Shown: positions 44,637-54,821, numbered from the stretch's first letter. The stretch is DNA of 64,000 bases from Methylovulum psychrotolerans (GCF_002923755.1 NZ_PGFZ01000002.1:1-64000); one strand, 5' to 3'. The notes: generated from the letters alone by a model not told the origin. Made by a program: numbers and translations.

Positions 44637-47417
44637 ATGAATGAAAAAACAGCTATCCAAGTATTTGGTGATATTAAAGCCTTGTTTCATGATAATAAGC
44701 TTGATGACGCATTAGAGATGGCGGAATTGGCATTACAGTTATTTCCTGATGAAGCGGAAGGGCATTATTTATGCGCGGAAATTTACCGCCAAAAAGGCAT
44801 TAATAATGACCAAATTCTTGGTTATCTGAGTCGGGCTTATGAGTTGGATTCCCATCGGATTGAGTATATTGGCCGCTTGGCAGAGCGGTGCTTCATGGAA
44901 GGCAAGCTTGATCTGGCGATAAGCTATTATCAAGAAATATTAAGCCGCGAGCCTGTAGTTTGGGGCTATATAGGTTTAGGTAACGCTTTAGAGATGAAGG
45001 GCGAGTTTAATGTTGCCGCCTTGTATTTTCAACGGGCGGTTGATTTAAACCCGAACCGCTCAGATGCGTTGCTGGCGCGATTGGAAAAAATCCGCCTAAA
45101 ACAGCTCAATACCCTGATTGTGATAGATGAATATAAGAAACTTATTTCTGATCATTTGGATGAGGGGCAGTTATTTGACATCACTAAATTAATCGCCCTT
45201 TTGTATGCCGGCATTTGTGAAACGACGGAAGCGGCTTATTTTTACCAAAAAGTGGCGGAGTTATATGAGAGTTTACTCGCTGATTATGGGGTGGAAAATC
45301 CGCAAATAATCCATCCGGGGATTACCCAATCGACCCGTGAGGGGCAATACGGCTGTATCCGCTCTGTGAATGAGGAAGGCATCCGTGGCTGGTTTTTCGA
45401 TATGGCCGCGGAACCAGACGCACCCGTTGCCTTGGATATTTTCTTGGATAATAAAAAATTGGGCACGGTTGTCACCGATACGGTGGATACCTATGTGTCG
45501 GCTATCTATGGCGTACCCGTGCGCTGCGAATTCAGCTTAAAATGGAGTGATGTCTGTCTGGACGGACAATTTGATTTCCATGATAAAACCATCAAACACC
45601 TGCTGACCTGCCAAGTTTCCGGTACTGACCAGTATTTGTTGGTGATGGCCGACCCCGTTACCCTTGAGTTGTTGGAGGAATGGAGCAAGTACGGTTTTAT
45701 TGATATGAGCGGGCATATTTCTGACCGCTACGAAAGCACTGCCGTTACCGATACCGCAGAAGGTGAGGAAGATGAGTCGGTTGTTGAGCCAGTGGCCGGG
45801 TTGATAGCAGATTATGTCGTTACCAAGATCATCGAACTGGATGATAGCCTGAAATATCAATACGAAAAGATCAAGGACGGTTTTGACATCTCTTATTATC
45901 TGACTAAGTATCCCGAAGTCAGAAAGGAGCAAGTTGATCCGATTGCCCATTATCTTACTGTCGGGGCAGCAAAAGGCTTTGATCCGAATTTGGAGTTTGA
46001 ATCCAAATATTATTTGGATAACAATCATGATGTTAAGGATAGCGGTGTCAATCCATTTTATCATTACATAGTTTCAGGACGTTACGAGGGGCGGGTTTAC
46101 AAACCGTTCGCTGCGGCTGAAAGAAAAACTCTCGGTACGTTGCAAACATTAGAAAGCCGTGCCAAACATTGGCTGAGCCGCGACCGGAACCCTTTAGTCG
46201 GCAAATCTATCCTCAGCCTTTTGTTGGATAAGTTTTTGACCGACAGCACCAGCATCGTTTTATCCGTCAGCCATGACAATGCCATGTCGGGTGTGGGCGG
46301 CATTCAATTGGCGATTCAGCAAGAGTTGGAGCTTTTTAATGCTGAAGGTTATTTGTATATCCATTTATACCCAAAGCAACCCTTGCCGATTTTGGACCTT
46401 TCCGAAACCTCGCGGACATTCTATTATGGCATGAGCCTGAATGGCACTTGGGTGGGCTTTGTCAGCAGCGACTGCTTGGTTGAGGTGTTTTCTGACTATA
46501 GCGCTAACTATTCGGGTGACAAAGAGTGGCTGATGTTGGTCCATTCTTTATTGGGCTGTAATGTCGATTCGTTATTGGCTTTGCACAGCGCCTTTAAATT
46601 TAACCAAGCGTATCTGTGGCTGCATGATTATTTTATGATCTGCCCGCAATATACTTTATTGAGAAACGACATTACTTATTGTAATGCGCCTAAAATTGAT
46701 AAAGCCGGTTGTGAAATATGCGTTTACCATGACGATAGGGTCAAGCATTTGGCGCAGTTTGAAATCTTATTTGGCACGATCCCTTTCTCATTGATTGCCC
46801 CTTCTGCGGTCGCCGCGCAAATTTTTGTCGATAAGACGACTTTGCCTTATAAAAATGTGGTCGTTTCCCCGCATCGGTATTTAGAGAAAACGCTGTTGCC
46901 GGTTCCAAAAGCGAAAAAACATCCAGAAATTAGGGTGGCTTATTTGGGGCAACTGGTCGGTCATAAAGGCTGGTTTGAGTTTGAAAAATTAGCCGAAACG
47001 TTCGGCACTAGCGGCAAATATAAATTTTATGTGTTTGGGGTTACTAATCCTGAGGTAAAGCATATTACCCATCTTAGCGTCCATGTCTCTAACACCGACC
47101 CGGATGCCATGATTACGGCATTAAAAGATAATGCGATAGATGTGGTGGTGTTGGGTTCAAAGTGGCCGGAAACGTTTTGTTTTACTGCCCACGAAGCGTT
47201 GGTTTCAGGGGCGGCGTTGGTCGCGCACAAAGATAGCGGCAATGTGGTGGCCTTGATTCAGCAATATGAGTGCGGCCAGATATACGACAATATCCAGCAA
47301 TTGGTGGCTATGTTTTCGGGTGGGGCTGTCGACCAGTTGCTTGAGGCCTCCAAAGCCTATACCTATACCTTAAAGCCTGGCGTTATGTCAGCGTGTGTTC
47401 TTGAAAACGTTAATTGA
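44637..47417 (+). CDS. TPR and glycosyltransferase multi-domain protein
   Basis: A 926-residue protein. Residues about 1-200 are TPR-like helices (LDDALEMAELALQLFPDEAEGHY). Residues about 235-350 form a beta-rich middle domain (GIRGWFFDMAAEPDAPVALDIFL). Residues about 415-500 contain ISYYLTKYPEVRKEQVDPIAHYLTVGAAKGFDPN repeated as FESKYYLDNNHDVKDSGVNPFYHYIVSGRYEGR, a motif seen in many surface glycan glycosyltransferases. The C-terminal half is a GT4-like glycosyltransferase with VAYLGQLVGHKGWFEFEKLA and CFTAHEALVSGAALVAHKDSG. The ATG at 44637 is preferred over an earlier TTG. Confidence 0.8.
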   Translation: MNEKTAIQVFGDIKALFHDNKLDDALEMAELALQLFPDEAEGHYLCAEIYRQKGINNDQILGYLSRAYELDSHRIEYIGRLAERCFMEGKLDLAISYYQEILSREPVVWGYIGLGNALEMKGEFNVAALYFQRAVDLNPNRSDALLARLEKIRLKQLNTLIVIDEYKKLISDHLDEGQLFDITKLIALLYAGICETTEAAYFYQKVAELYESLLADYGVENPQIIHPGITQSTREGQYGCIRSVNEEGIRGWFFDMAAEPDAPVALDIFLDNKKLGTVVTDTVDTYVSAIYGVPVRCEFSLKWSDVCLDGQFDFHDKTIKHLLTCQVSGTDQYLLVMADPVTLELLEEWSKYGFIDMSGHISDRYESTAVTDTAEGEEDESVVEPVAGLIADYVVTKIIELDDSLKYQYEKIKDGFDISYYLTKYPEVRKEQVDPIAHYLTVGAAKGFDPNLEFESKYYLDNNHDVKDSGVNPFYHYIVSGRYEGRVYKPFAAAERKTLGTLQTLESRAKHWLSRDRNPLVGKSILSLLLDKFLTDSTSIVLSVSHDNAMSGVGGIQLAIQQELELFNAEGYLYIHLYPKQPLPILDLSETSRTFYYGMSLNGTWVGFVSSDCLVEVFSDYSANYSGDKEWLMLVHSLLGCNVDSLLALHSAFKFNQAYLWLHDYFMICPQYTLLRNDITYCNAPKIDKAGCEICVYHDDRVKHLAQFEILFGTIPFSLIAPSAVAAQIFVDKTTLPYKNVVVSPHRYLEKTLLPVPKAKKHPEIRVAYLGQLVGHKGWFEFEKLAETFGTSGKYKFYVFGVTNPEVKHITHLSVHVSNTDPDAMITALKDNAIDVVVLGSKWPETFCFTAHEALVSGAALVAHKDSGNVVALIQQYECGQIYDNIQQLVAMFSGGAVDQLLEASKAYTYTLKPGVMSACVLENVN

Positions 47418-47429
47418 TTGAGGTGCCCA

Positions 47430-48461
47430 GTGAGCGATGTCCATGTCTATACCAGTTGCAACTATTATTATCTTGATCGTGCCAAAGTGCTGGCGACCAG
47501 CTTAAAAAGGCATAATCCTAATTATACGTTTTGGTTGCTGCTAACCGATTATCCTGATGATGTCTATAGCCACGATTGGAGTGCCGAGCCGTTTGATAAG
47601 GTGTTTTGGAGTACCGACTTGCCGGTACAAAACGTTAACCAATGGATGTTTAAGCATGATGTGGTGGAGTTGTGTACGGCGGTAAAGGGGCCGTTTTTAG
47701 AATATTTGCTGGCCCAAGGCTGCGAAAAAGTCATTTATTTAGACCCTGACATCGCTGTTTTTGATAGCCTTGGTTCTATCGAAAGGTTGCTCGATACTTA
47801 CAGCATCGTCCTGACTCCGCACCAGTTGGAACCGGAAAGCAAACATGAGGTGTTTGCTATTCAAGATAACGAGTTGTGTTCATCGTTGCATGGCGTTTTT
47901 AACTTGGGCTTTGTGGCCGTTAAAAATAACAAGCAAGGCAACCAATTTGCGACGTGGTGGAGTGACCGCCTACAAGCGTTTTGTTTCGACGAGAAAGACA
48001 AGGGGATTTTTGTTGACCAAAAATTATGCGACCTAGCCCCCTGTTATTTCAGCGAACTGTATATTCTGCGGGATTATGGCTGTAATGTCGCCAGTTGGAA
48101 CTTAGGCCATAGAAAAATTAAAATCACCGATGAGGGTACTATTTTAGTTAAGAATGATACGCTGAAGTTTTATCATTTTACCAAATTAGGGCCAATTGGT
48201 GACATAATGACGGAGCGCTATGCGAAGGATAATGTCGAGGTCTATGAGTTGTGGGCGTGGTATAAGCGCAAGGTTATCGAGTTTAAAGATGAGCGGTTGC
48301 CCAAAACGTGGTATTACGGTTACTATGCGAATGGCGAAAAAGTGACCAACGAGGCCCGTATCCTCTATCGCCATAGAAAAGACCTGCAAAATTATTTTAC
48401 CGACCCTTATTCTACCGAAAAAGACGGCGGTTATTATCAGTGGTTTTTAGTGAATGCATGA
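47430..48461 (+). CDS. Glycosyltransferase with DxD motif
   Basis: A 343-residue GT-A fold transferase resembling GT8-type or related families. It begins DVHVYTSCNYYYLDRAKVLATSL, has the nucleotide-sugar/metal motif EKVIYLDPDIAVFDS, the acceptor region LHGVFNLGFVAVKNN, and YHFTKLGPIGD near the C-terminus. The start at the GTG (47430) is preferred because GAGG lies 7 bases upstream. The gene follows the previous stop by 12 bases, so the two transferases are probably cotranscribed. Confidence 0.8.
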   Translation: MSDVHVYTSCNYYYLDRAKVLATSLKRHNPNYTFWLLLTDYPDDVYSHDWSAEPFDKVFWSTDLPVQNVNQWMFKHDVVELCTAVKGPFLEYLLAQGCEKVIYLDPDIAVFDSLGSIERLLDTYSIVLTPHQLEPESKHEVFAIQDNELCSSLHGVFNLGFVAVKNNKQGNQFATWWSDRLQAFCFDEKDKGIFVDQKLCDLAPCYFSELYILRDYGCNVASWNLGHRKIKITDEGTILVKNDTLKFYHFTKLGPIGDIMTERYAKDNVEVYELWAWYKRKVIEFKDERLPKTWYYGYYANGEKVTNEARILYRHRKDLQNYFTDPYSTEKDGGYYQWFLVNA

Positions 48462-48638
48462 TATTGTTTCTTAGAAGCCATACCGCAACTGTTCTGTATT
48501 TCCAATAGGGAAGGGCGGCTTTTACCCCGTAGTTTTTATATACTTCAATCGGTTTGGGTGGGACGTTATTGTCTTATACAGACCGGATTTTGACAGGCAT
48601 TTGTACGGGCTGTCTATTTTTTACTGGATCAATAACAA

Positions 48639-49946
48639 ATGAGTAATTTTTGGCTCTTAGAATATCAAGCAATCACTAAAATCGAAGATTATGATCTTGA
48701 TTCGCTTATGTTTGCTATCGACAATCCAAGCAACGGTGAGCTTTTTTCAAATCACATGGTTGAAATAGCGGGTTGGGTTGTTAGTTTGAAGGAAGGTTTT
48801 TATATTGAAAACTTACAATTTATAATTGGCGATAGAGGATTTCATGAGGTTACCTCATTTTCTCCTAGGCCTGACGTAAAAAAAGTCATTCAGGCCAGTA
48901 AAGATAAGGCGGTTGAGCTTAATTGCGGATTTCGGGTGTCAATTCCTGCTTATCTCACTAACAAAGATTGTCCCTTAATGTTGGTTGCTATCCTTTCAGA
49001 TGGCGTTATCCGATATCCGATAAATTTATGCACATTAGTTTTCCTCAGTTCGCGTAAGGAATTGCTTGGGCAGTTAGCGTTTACCCCAGTAGTTGTTACG
49101 AGTACGGGCAGGAGCGGCAGTACCATATTATGTAGGGCGTTAACACACCACCCTAATGCGGGGGTGTCTAATGTTTTGGATAATCCAGGAGAGTTGCGTT
49201 TTATTGAACACTTTTTAATGAATTGTCTTATTCAGACCGGACAATGTCCTGGGACTGATTTGAATAAAGGTAGCCTTTATAGCAGCTTAGAATATTTGGA
49301 ACGCCCGCCATTTTTGGCGCCCAGTTTGTTTAAGAAGGCAGGTGACAGTAAATTAAAAGCCTATGTTTGCCACACTTATCCTAAGGATTATCAAAAAGGG
49401 CTTTTTACGTTGTTAGCCAGTTATTTTGCAACATGCTACACCAGCCCAGACAAGCCTGCACCGACCCATTTAGTGGAAAAGTCTTGGGATCCTATTGGGA
49501 TTTATTTAGGGCATTTGATGATTGAAGGCTTTAAGGAAGTCATTCTGATTAGAAATTTTAGCGATTATCTAAGTTCTAGAATTAAGTTCCTGAAAAAAAT
49601 ACATCAAACAGATTCGTTAGAAAATGAGATTGAATTATATGCAAGTAGGATTGCTAATTTTGTTAGGTCGGTTAATTTTCGCGGTAACTGCGCCTTAGTG
49701 GTAAGGTTTGAGGATCTTGTTTCTGGCGATGAGGCGGTGCTTGGGGGGATTTTAGATTTTGTCGGTCTTGAAAACACTCCCGATATATTGAAACGGCTCT
49801 CATCAGTCATTTTGGAACGTGATACTGTTTTTGAGCAGCATGTTACCCAAGATGAACAGCTTGATCCGACTGAGCAAACCTTGGTTGATCGGATTATATC
49901 TAAGTTTTCAACTGAATTTGGCTCACTGGGGCTTCCTGTTAAATAA
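48639..49946 (+). CDS. Sulfotransferase-family protein with N-terminal beta domain
   Basis: A 435-residue protein. Residues about 1-145 form a beta-rich domain (GELFSNHMVEIAGWVVSLKEGF). Residues 150-430 carry the sulfotransferase fold: the PAPS loop TPVVVTSTGRSGSTILCRALTHHP and the later ILIRNFSDYLSSRIKF, then VVRFEDLVSGDE. The preceding glycosyltransferases suggest a glycan acceptor. The gene is AT-rich relative to the core genome. The gap from 48462 to 48638 contains only leader sequence. Confidence 0.8.
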   Translation: MSNFWLLEYQAITKIEDYDLDSLMFAIDNPSNGELFSNHMVEIAGWVVSLKEGFYIENLQFIIGDRGFHEVTSFSPRPDVKKVIQASKDKAVELNCGFRVSIPAYLTNKDCPLMLVAILSDGVIRYPINLCTLVFLSSRKELLGQLAFTPVVVTSTGRSGSTILCRALTHHPNAGVSNVLDNPGELRFIEHFLMNCLIQTGQCPGTDLNKGSLYSSLEYLERPPFLAPSLFKKAGDSKLKAYVCHTYPKDYQKGLFTLLASYFATCYTSPDKPAPTHLVEKSWDPIGIYLGHLMIEGFKEVILIRNFSDYLSSRIKFLKKIHQTDSLENEIELYASRIANFVRSVNFRGNCALVVRFEDLVSGDEAVLGGILDFVGLENTPDILKRLSSVILERDTVFEQHVTQDEQLDPTEQTLVDRIISKFSTEFGSLGLPVK

Positions 49947-50159
49947 ATGGTTGCCCGACCTTAAAAATTGAAAAATTTTCGGTCGCGGGCTTATCCTGTC
50001 TATGTTTTTGAAAGAGCTGATAATTGTCTGGGAGGTATGGGCTTAAAAATATGTTGCAGCTAAAAAGCTTACCTAAAAAAGATTTTTAAATTGACTTGTG
50101 CATAGTTTAATCTGAACCCAGTTTAACTGAAAAATAGTAAAAATAATTAAGGTATAAAA

Positions 50160-51512
50160 ATGAAAAAAGCACGAAAGAACCAGGCGAAGAAAAAACCAAA
50201 ACTGATCAACAAAAATATCCGTATCAATACCCAACTGGAGCAGTTTATGACCGTTGATTTGAATTCGTTAACAACAACCCAGCTTATCGAAGAAGCGAAC
50301 ATCCTAAACAAGGCGGTTGATGATGCGCAGCCTGAGCAAGTGCTGGAGCAGCGTACCCGTATTGCTGAGATGGTCGAGATTTGGATGAAAAAAACCCAAC
50401 AAGTGCCTGAATGGGCCGCTACTCTCCACGCCAAGCAACTTATTGGCAGTGCTTTGGCTTGTGATGCCTTGGCGACTGCGAATAAAGGCGATGATGATAC
50501 AGCTGCTGGTTACTGGTTAAAAGGCAGCTTATTGTTTAGCCAAGTTTTGTCCCTGTATCCCAACCAACCGGAGTGGGTGGCAAATTATCATCAGAAGCAT
50601 TTGTTGGAAGGTGGTGCGGCGTTTGATCGTGTGGCGCAGGCCAGTAAAGGTACTGACGACCTTAAAACCGCCGACTATTGGGTAAAAGGCTCGGCGTTAT
50701 TGGGTGAGTATGTCAAGCTTTACCCGAATGCGCCTGAATGGCTTGCACCTATGTACACCAAGCAGTTGCTGGAAGGCGGCATGATTTATGACCGCTTGGC
50801 GGATGCCGCTAAAAATAGCGATGATGATAGGGCTGCGGATTATTGGGTGAATGGCGCTTTGTTATTGGGCCGTCTGGTGGCACAGTATCCTGACCAACCT
50901 GAGTGGGTGGCGCGGTTATTTGAAAAGCAATTTTTAGAAGGTGGGGTAGCGGGTGACCGTGCCGCGAGCGCCAATAAAGGCACAGATGACGCTAAAGCGG
51001 CGGATAATTGGCTAAAAGGTGCGGCGTTATTGTGGCAGTATTTGAAGATGACGGCTGATGCCCCTGAATGGGTCATTAACTCCCATAAAAAGCAATTGCT
51101 TGAAGGTGGGCTTGCTTGTGACCGTGTTGCCGTCGCCAGTAAAGGTGTCGATGATGTTAAAGCCGCTGATTATTGGACAAAAGGGGCCTTATTACTGGGC
51201 CGGTATTTGAAGCTGTATGGTAATGATCAGGAATGGGTATTGAATGCCCATGCCAAACAATTATTGGAAGGCAGTGTTGCTTGCCATCGCGTGGCTACTG
51301 ATAAAAAAGCCCAAAATGATGCCGCCGCTGCGGATTTTTGGGCGCAGGCGGCAGTCTTATTCGGGCAATTGCTGGCAGATTATCCTGAGCAACCGGAATG
51401 GGTTGTCACCCATCGGGATATTGCCAAAAATAATGCCTCAGCAACGCCTTATTTGGCGCAATTGATAGACTTGGACGCATTTGACAAGGCGTTTTGTGTA
51501 AAAAAAAAATAG
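50160..51512 (+). CDS. 55-residue repeat protein, probably the first half of a repeat-sulfotransferase
   Basis: A 450-residue protein. The Lys-rich N-terminus (MKKARKNQAKKKPK) is followed by a helical segment and then six tandem repeats of 54-55 residues (residues 84-412). The consensus is EWVxxxHxKQLLEGGxAxDRVAxASKGxDDxKAADYWxKGALLLGxYLKLYPxxP, plus a partial seventh. This is probably an alpha-helical solenoid distantly like TPR or Sel1, but I do not recognise it. The frame ends at 51512 just after a run of ten A that begins the sulfotransferase reading frame. A -1 shift would fuse the two. Confidence 0.8.
   Translation: MKKARKNQAKKKPKLINKNIRINTQLEQFMTVDLNSLTTTQLIEEANILNKAVDDAQPEQVLEQRTRIAEMVEIWMKKTQQVPEWAATLHAKQLIGSALACDALATANKGDDDTAAGYWLKGSLLFSQVLSLYPNQPEWVANYHQKHLLEGGAAFDRVAQASKGTDDLKTADYWVKGSALLGEYVKLYPNAPEWLAPMYTKQLLEGGMIYDRLADAAKNSDDDRAADYWVNGALLLGRLVAQYPDQPEWVARLFEKQFLEGGVAGDRAASANKGTDDAKAADNWLKGAALLWQYLKMTADAPEWVINSHKKQLLEGGLACDRVAVASKGVDDVKAADYWTKGALLLGRYLKLYGNDQEWVLNAHAKQLLEGSVACHRVATDKKAQNDAAAADFWAQAAVLFGQLLADYPEQPEWVVTHRDIAKNNASATPYLAQLIDLDAFDKAFCVKKK
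50409..51395 (+). repeat. Six tandem 165-bp coding repeats
   Basis: The repeats encode the 55-residue unit described for the host gene, beginning EW and ending near QP/AP. The unit is 165 bp (the first unit 162 bp). The copies are well diverged at the DNA level, so the array is old and maintained by selection. Confidence 0.85.
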
Positions 51513-52510
51513 CCTTAGATAAAATCGTTAAGCTAGCCGCTGACGACGCTTTATCTGAGCCGACTGGTGCACCTGCCCGCGATTTGGGTGCGCCATGCCG
51601 TAACCAACAGGCTATTTTAATCCTTGGGATGCACCGTAGCGGCACTTCGGTGCTGACGCGGGTCATCAACTTATTGGGGGTCGATTTAGCCGACCATTTA
51701 ATGACACCTAATTGGGATAACGAGGCGGGCTATTGGGAGTCGTTTGAGTTGGCGCAAATCCATGACGATTTGTTCGCCTTGTTGGGTTCGTCTTGGGATG
51801 ATCTGTTACCGATTGATGAAAGTTGGTTAGCCTCGCTTATCGGCAACGACTATAAGGCGATTCTGGGCGCTTATTTGCTCAAGCAGTTTAGCTATTCGCC
51901 GTGTTTTGCCATTAAAGACCCGCGTATGTGCCGATTCATCCCTTTATGGCTGGATGTTTTGAAAACGCTAAAGGTGCAGGTTAAGGTGGTGATCCCTTAC
52001 AGGCATCCTGTTGAAGTGGCGAAGTCGTTGGAAAAAAGGGATTTATTTTTATGGGAAAAAACCTTTTTGGTGTGGTTGCGGCATATTTTGGCGGCTGAAT
52101 TCCATACGCGCGGCTTAAAACGCTGTTTTGTCAATTATAGTGATTTGTTACAGGAACCTGGACAAACCATGGCGCGTATTTCTAAGCAGTGTGCGATTGC
52201 TTGGCCAAATAGCTCGCCTGAGGTTATGGCCGCTGCCTTAGCGGCAATAGAACCGACCTATTACCATCAACGTATGCCAGCGACCGATGCGGTTTTTGCA
52301 GGCTTTTCAGAATTAATTCCCCGTGCTTACCGTGCTGTCGGCAAGTTAAGGCTGCGCAGCGATAATAAGCAAGCCTTGGCACAGCTAGATGCCATTAGTG
52401 AATGTTTATGCCAAGCCGATAAGCTTTATCAGGCGATTATCATCGATAAAAACAATGACATCCAGTATTTGTTCGATGCCTATAATAGTGATGGTGAGCC
52501 GTCCGAATAA
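51494..52510 (+). CDS. Sulfotransferase, probably translated as a fusion
   Basis: A 338-residue frame whose sulfotransferase domain begins near residue 40: AILILGMHRSGTSVLTRVINLLG is the PAPS loop, CFAIKDPRMCRFIPLWLDVL and VKVVIPYRHPVEVAKSLEKRD follow. The only start codons before that motif are a TTG at 51494 and later TTGs, none with a ribosome binding site. The first ATG falls inside the PAPS loop and would remove it. This strongly suggests that it is read through from the upstream repeat protein by slippage at the A-run. Confidence 0.8.
   Translation: MCKKKIALDKIVKLAADDALSEPTGAPARDLGAPCRNQQAILILGMHRSGTSVLTRVINLLGVDLADHLMTPNWDNEAGYWESFELAQIHDDLFALLGSSWDDLLPIDESWLASLIGNDYKAILGAYLLKQFSYSPCFAIKDPRMCRFIPLWLDVLKTLKVQVKVVIPYRHPVEVAKSLEKRDLFLWEKTFLVWLRHILAAEFHTRGLKRCFVNYSDLLQEPGQTMARISKQCAIAWPNSSPEVMAAALAAIEPTYYHQRMPATDAVFAGFSELIPRAYRAVGKLRLRSDNKQALAQLDAISECLCQADKLYQAIIIDKNNDIQYLFDAYNSDGEPSE
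51500..51509 (+). other. A10 run, candidate slippery site
   Basis: Ten consecutive A residues sit at the end of the repeat protein frame (gta aaa aaa aaa tag). They lead in the -1 frame to aaa aaa aaa ata gcc, which continues into the sulfotransferase. Runs of nine or more A are known to give polymerase slippage and ribosomal -1 shifts. Confidence 0.6.
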
Positions 52511-52661
52511 TGCTTTAAGCCATTCCCGACAAAGCGCCAGCAATGCCTATACTGCCCATTTATTAAGCTAAATAGGCTGTTTTTGCGGTGGCGACCGCGC
52601 TAAAATGCCCCCGTATTGCATTCCCTCCCAATTGCTGCCACCCAAATCCGCTATTTTCGGT

Positions 52662-52667
52662 TATAAT
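52662..52667 (+). promoter_or_regulatory. Candidate -10 element before trpE
   Basis: TATAAT within cggttataatcg lies about 62 bases upstream of the trpE start. No well-spaced -35 is visible. I see no Trp-rich leader peptide in 52511-52716, so attenuation by that route is not supported. Confidence 0.4.
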
Positions 52668-52728
52668 CGAACATTTAACCGTACCTTGCCACGCTTGGGT
52701 TTTGCCATAACATCTTGTGCCAGCCATC

Positions 52729-54216
52729 ATGACCCCTGAACAATTCGCCCTTTATGCCCAACAAGGCTATAACCGTATTCCGGTTTGCCGTGAGATCCTC
52801 GCCGATTTGGATACGCCTTTAAGTGCGTATCTGAAATTAGCTGACGGAGCCTATTCTTATCTGTTTGAATCGGTGCATGGTGGTGAGCAGTGGGGACGTT
52901 ATTCGATTCTGGGCTTACCTTGCCAGACGGTGCTGAAAGTTAGCGGTTACGACATCCGCTTAGAAAAAAATGGCGAGTTGCTCGAAGCTGTTACCGACAG
53001 TAACCCGCTGGTGTGGATAGAACAATTCAAAGCCCGCTATAAAGTGCCGGATGTTGACGGCTTGCCGCGCTTTAGCGGCGGCTTGGTGGGCTATTTTGGT
53101 TATGAGACCATCGCCTATATCGAGCCTAAGGCTTGCCGGATGGCCAAGCCGGATGTGCTGGGCTGTCCTGATATTATCCTGATGGTATCGGAAGAGATAC
53201 TGGTGTTTGATAACCTGTCCGGTAAAATGCTCTTATTGACCCATGCCGACCCTGCCGAGGCCGATGCCTATACCCAAGCGGTCGCGCGTTTGGACGCGCT
53301 GGCCATTAAATTGCGCACGGTGCAGATTAAAACCGATACTGGCCACCAGCCGAAAAGTGTCGATGAAGCGGATTTTGTCTCCGGCTTTACCCAACAAGGT
53401 TACGAAGACGCGGTACGCAAAGCTAAAGAGTACATCACCGATGGCGACATCATGCAGGTGGTCTTGTCGCAACGCATGTCCATCCCTTATACGGCCTCGC
53501 CGTTGACGCTGTACCGGGCTTTGCGGTGTCTGAACCCCTCGCCGTATATGTTCTACCTGAACCTGGATGGTTTCCATATCGTCGGCTCTTCGCCGGAAAT
53601 TCTGGTCAGATTGGAAGACGATACGGTGACAGTGCGCCCGATAGCCGGCACCCGCCGCCGGGGCGCGACTGCCGAGCAGGATTTGGCGCTGGAAAAAGAA
53701 TTGTTGGCAGACCCGAAAGAGCTGGCCGAGCATCTGATGCTGATTGATTTAGGCCGTAACGACACCGGACGGGTGGCGGAAATCGGCACGGTGCAACTGA
53801 CCGATAAAATGATTGTCGAACGTTATTCGCATGTTATGCACATTGTTTCCAATGTCACCGGCACACTTAAATCTGGCCAAACCGCCTTTGATGTCTTGGC
53901 GGCGACGTTTCCGGCGGGTACGGTCAGCGGTGCGCCAAAAATCCGCGCGATGGAGATTATCAACGAATTGGAGCCGGTTAAGCGCGGCATCTATTCCGGC
54001 GCGGTCGGCTATGTGTCCTGGTCGGGCAATTTAGACACGGCGATTGCCATCCGCACCGCCGTCATCAAAGATAACATGTTATACATACAAGCGGGGGCGG
54101 GTATCGTCTATGATTCGGTGCCGACGAGCGAATGGGAAGAAACAATGAATAAAGGCCGGGCAATTTTCCGCGCCGTGGCAATGGCAGAGGCCGGTTTGGC
54201 AGGAGCAAGGGTATGA
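52729..54216 (+). CDS. trpE: Anthranilate synthase component I
   Basis: A 495-residue chorismate-utilising enzyme that makes anthranilate with TrpG. Landmarks are [21 protein letters not shown] and [20 protein letters not shown] near the start (feedback site region), [57 protein letters not shown] and [21 protein letters not shown] prefer the ATG at 52729 over a GTG at 52717. The stop overlaps trpG by 4 bases. Confidence 0.95.
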   Translation: MTPEQFALYAQQGYNRIPVCREILADLDTPLSAYLKLADGAYSYLFESVHGGEQWGRYSILGLPCQTVLKVSGYDIRLEKNGELLEAVTDSNPLVWIEQFKARYKVPDVDGLPRFSGGLVGYFGYETIAYIEPKACRMAKPDVLGCPDIILMVSEEILVFDNLSGKMLLLTHADPAEADAYTQAVARLDALAIKLRTVQIKTDTGHQPKSVDEADFVSGFTQQGYEDAVRKAKEYITDGDIMQVVLSQRMSIPYTASPLTLYRALRCLNPSPYMFYLNLDGFHIVGSSPEILVRLEDDTVTVRPIAGTRRRGATAEQDLALEKELLADPKELAEHLMLIDLGRNDTGRVAEIGTVQLTDKMIVERYSHVMHIVSNVTGTLKSGQTAFDVLAATFPAGTVSGAPKIRAMEIINELEPVKRGIYSGAVGYVSWSGNLDTAIAIRTAVIKDNMLYIQAGAGIVYDSVPTSEWEETMNKGRAIFRAVAMAEAGLAGARV

Positions 54217-54803
54217 GCGCGATTAATCTGGTGATGGTCGATAATTACGACTCGTTCACTTACAATCTGGTGCAGTATTTTGGTGAACTGGGCGCGAAGG
54301 TAACGGTAGTCCGTAATGACCAAGTGACGGTTGAGGACATCCGCCGCTTGTCACCCGATAAAATTGTCATTTCCCCCGGCCCTTGTTCGCCGAAAGAGGC
54401 AGGGGTGTCGGTCGCTACCATTACCGAATTGGCGGGCGAAATCCCGATATTAGGGGTGTGTTTGGGGCATCAGAGCATTGGTTATGCTTTCGGCGGTGAC
54501 ATCGTCCATGCCAAAAGCATTATGCACGGTAAGACCTCGCTGGTTTACCATCATAATAACGGTGTGTTCCAAGGCCTTAGCAACCCCTTTACCGCCACCC
54601 GCTACCATTCCTTGGTGATTGCCCAAGCCAGCTTGCCCGATTGTTTGGAAGTGACCGCATGGACGCAAGATGCCGACGGCAACCAAGATGAAATTATGGG
54701 TGTACGCCATAAGACCTTGGACATAGAGGGTGTGCAGTTCCACCCCGAATCCATCCTTACCGAATACGGCCACGAATTGCTGGCGAATTTTTTGCGGCGG
54801 TAA
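54213..54803 (+). CDS. trpG: Anthranilate/aminodeoxychorismate synthase glutamine amidotransferase
   Basis: A 196-residue class I glutamine amidotransferase giving ammonia to TrpE and possibly to PabB. The catalytic Cys is in [17 protein letters not shown], and His-Glu are in [20 protein letters not shown]. It starts [16 protein letters not shown] after a short N-terminus. ATGA coupling to trpE shows translation of the two as one unit. trpD and trpC are not next, which is common when the genes are split. Confidence 0.96.
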   Translation: MSAINLVMVDNYDSFTYNLVQYFGELGAKVTVVRNDQVTVEDIRRLSPDKIVISPGPCSPKEAGVSVATITELAGEIPILGVCLGHQSIGYAFGGDIVHAKSIMHGKTSLVYHHNNGVFQGLSNPFTATRYHSLVIAQASLPDCLEVTAWTQDADGNQDEIMGVRHKTLDIEGVQFHPESILTEYGHELLANFLRR

Positions 54804-54821
54804 ACGGCTTACTGTTCTATT

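Noticed and set aside
52511-52716. Trp leader peptide for attenuation
   Set aside because: No short frame with consecutive Trp codons was found. Regulation is more likely at the promoter or enzyme level.
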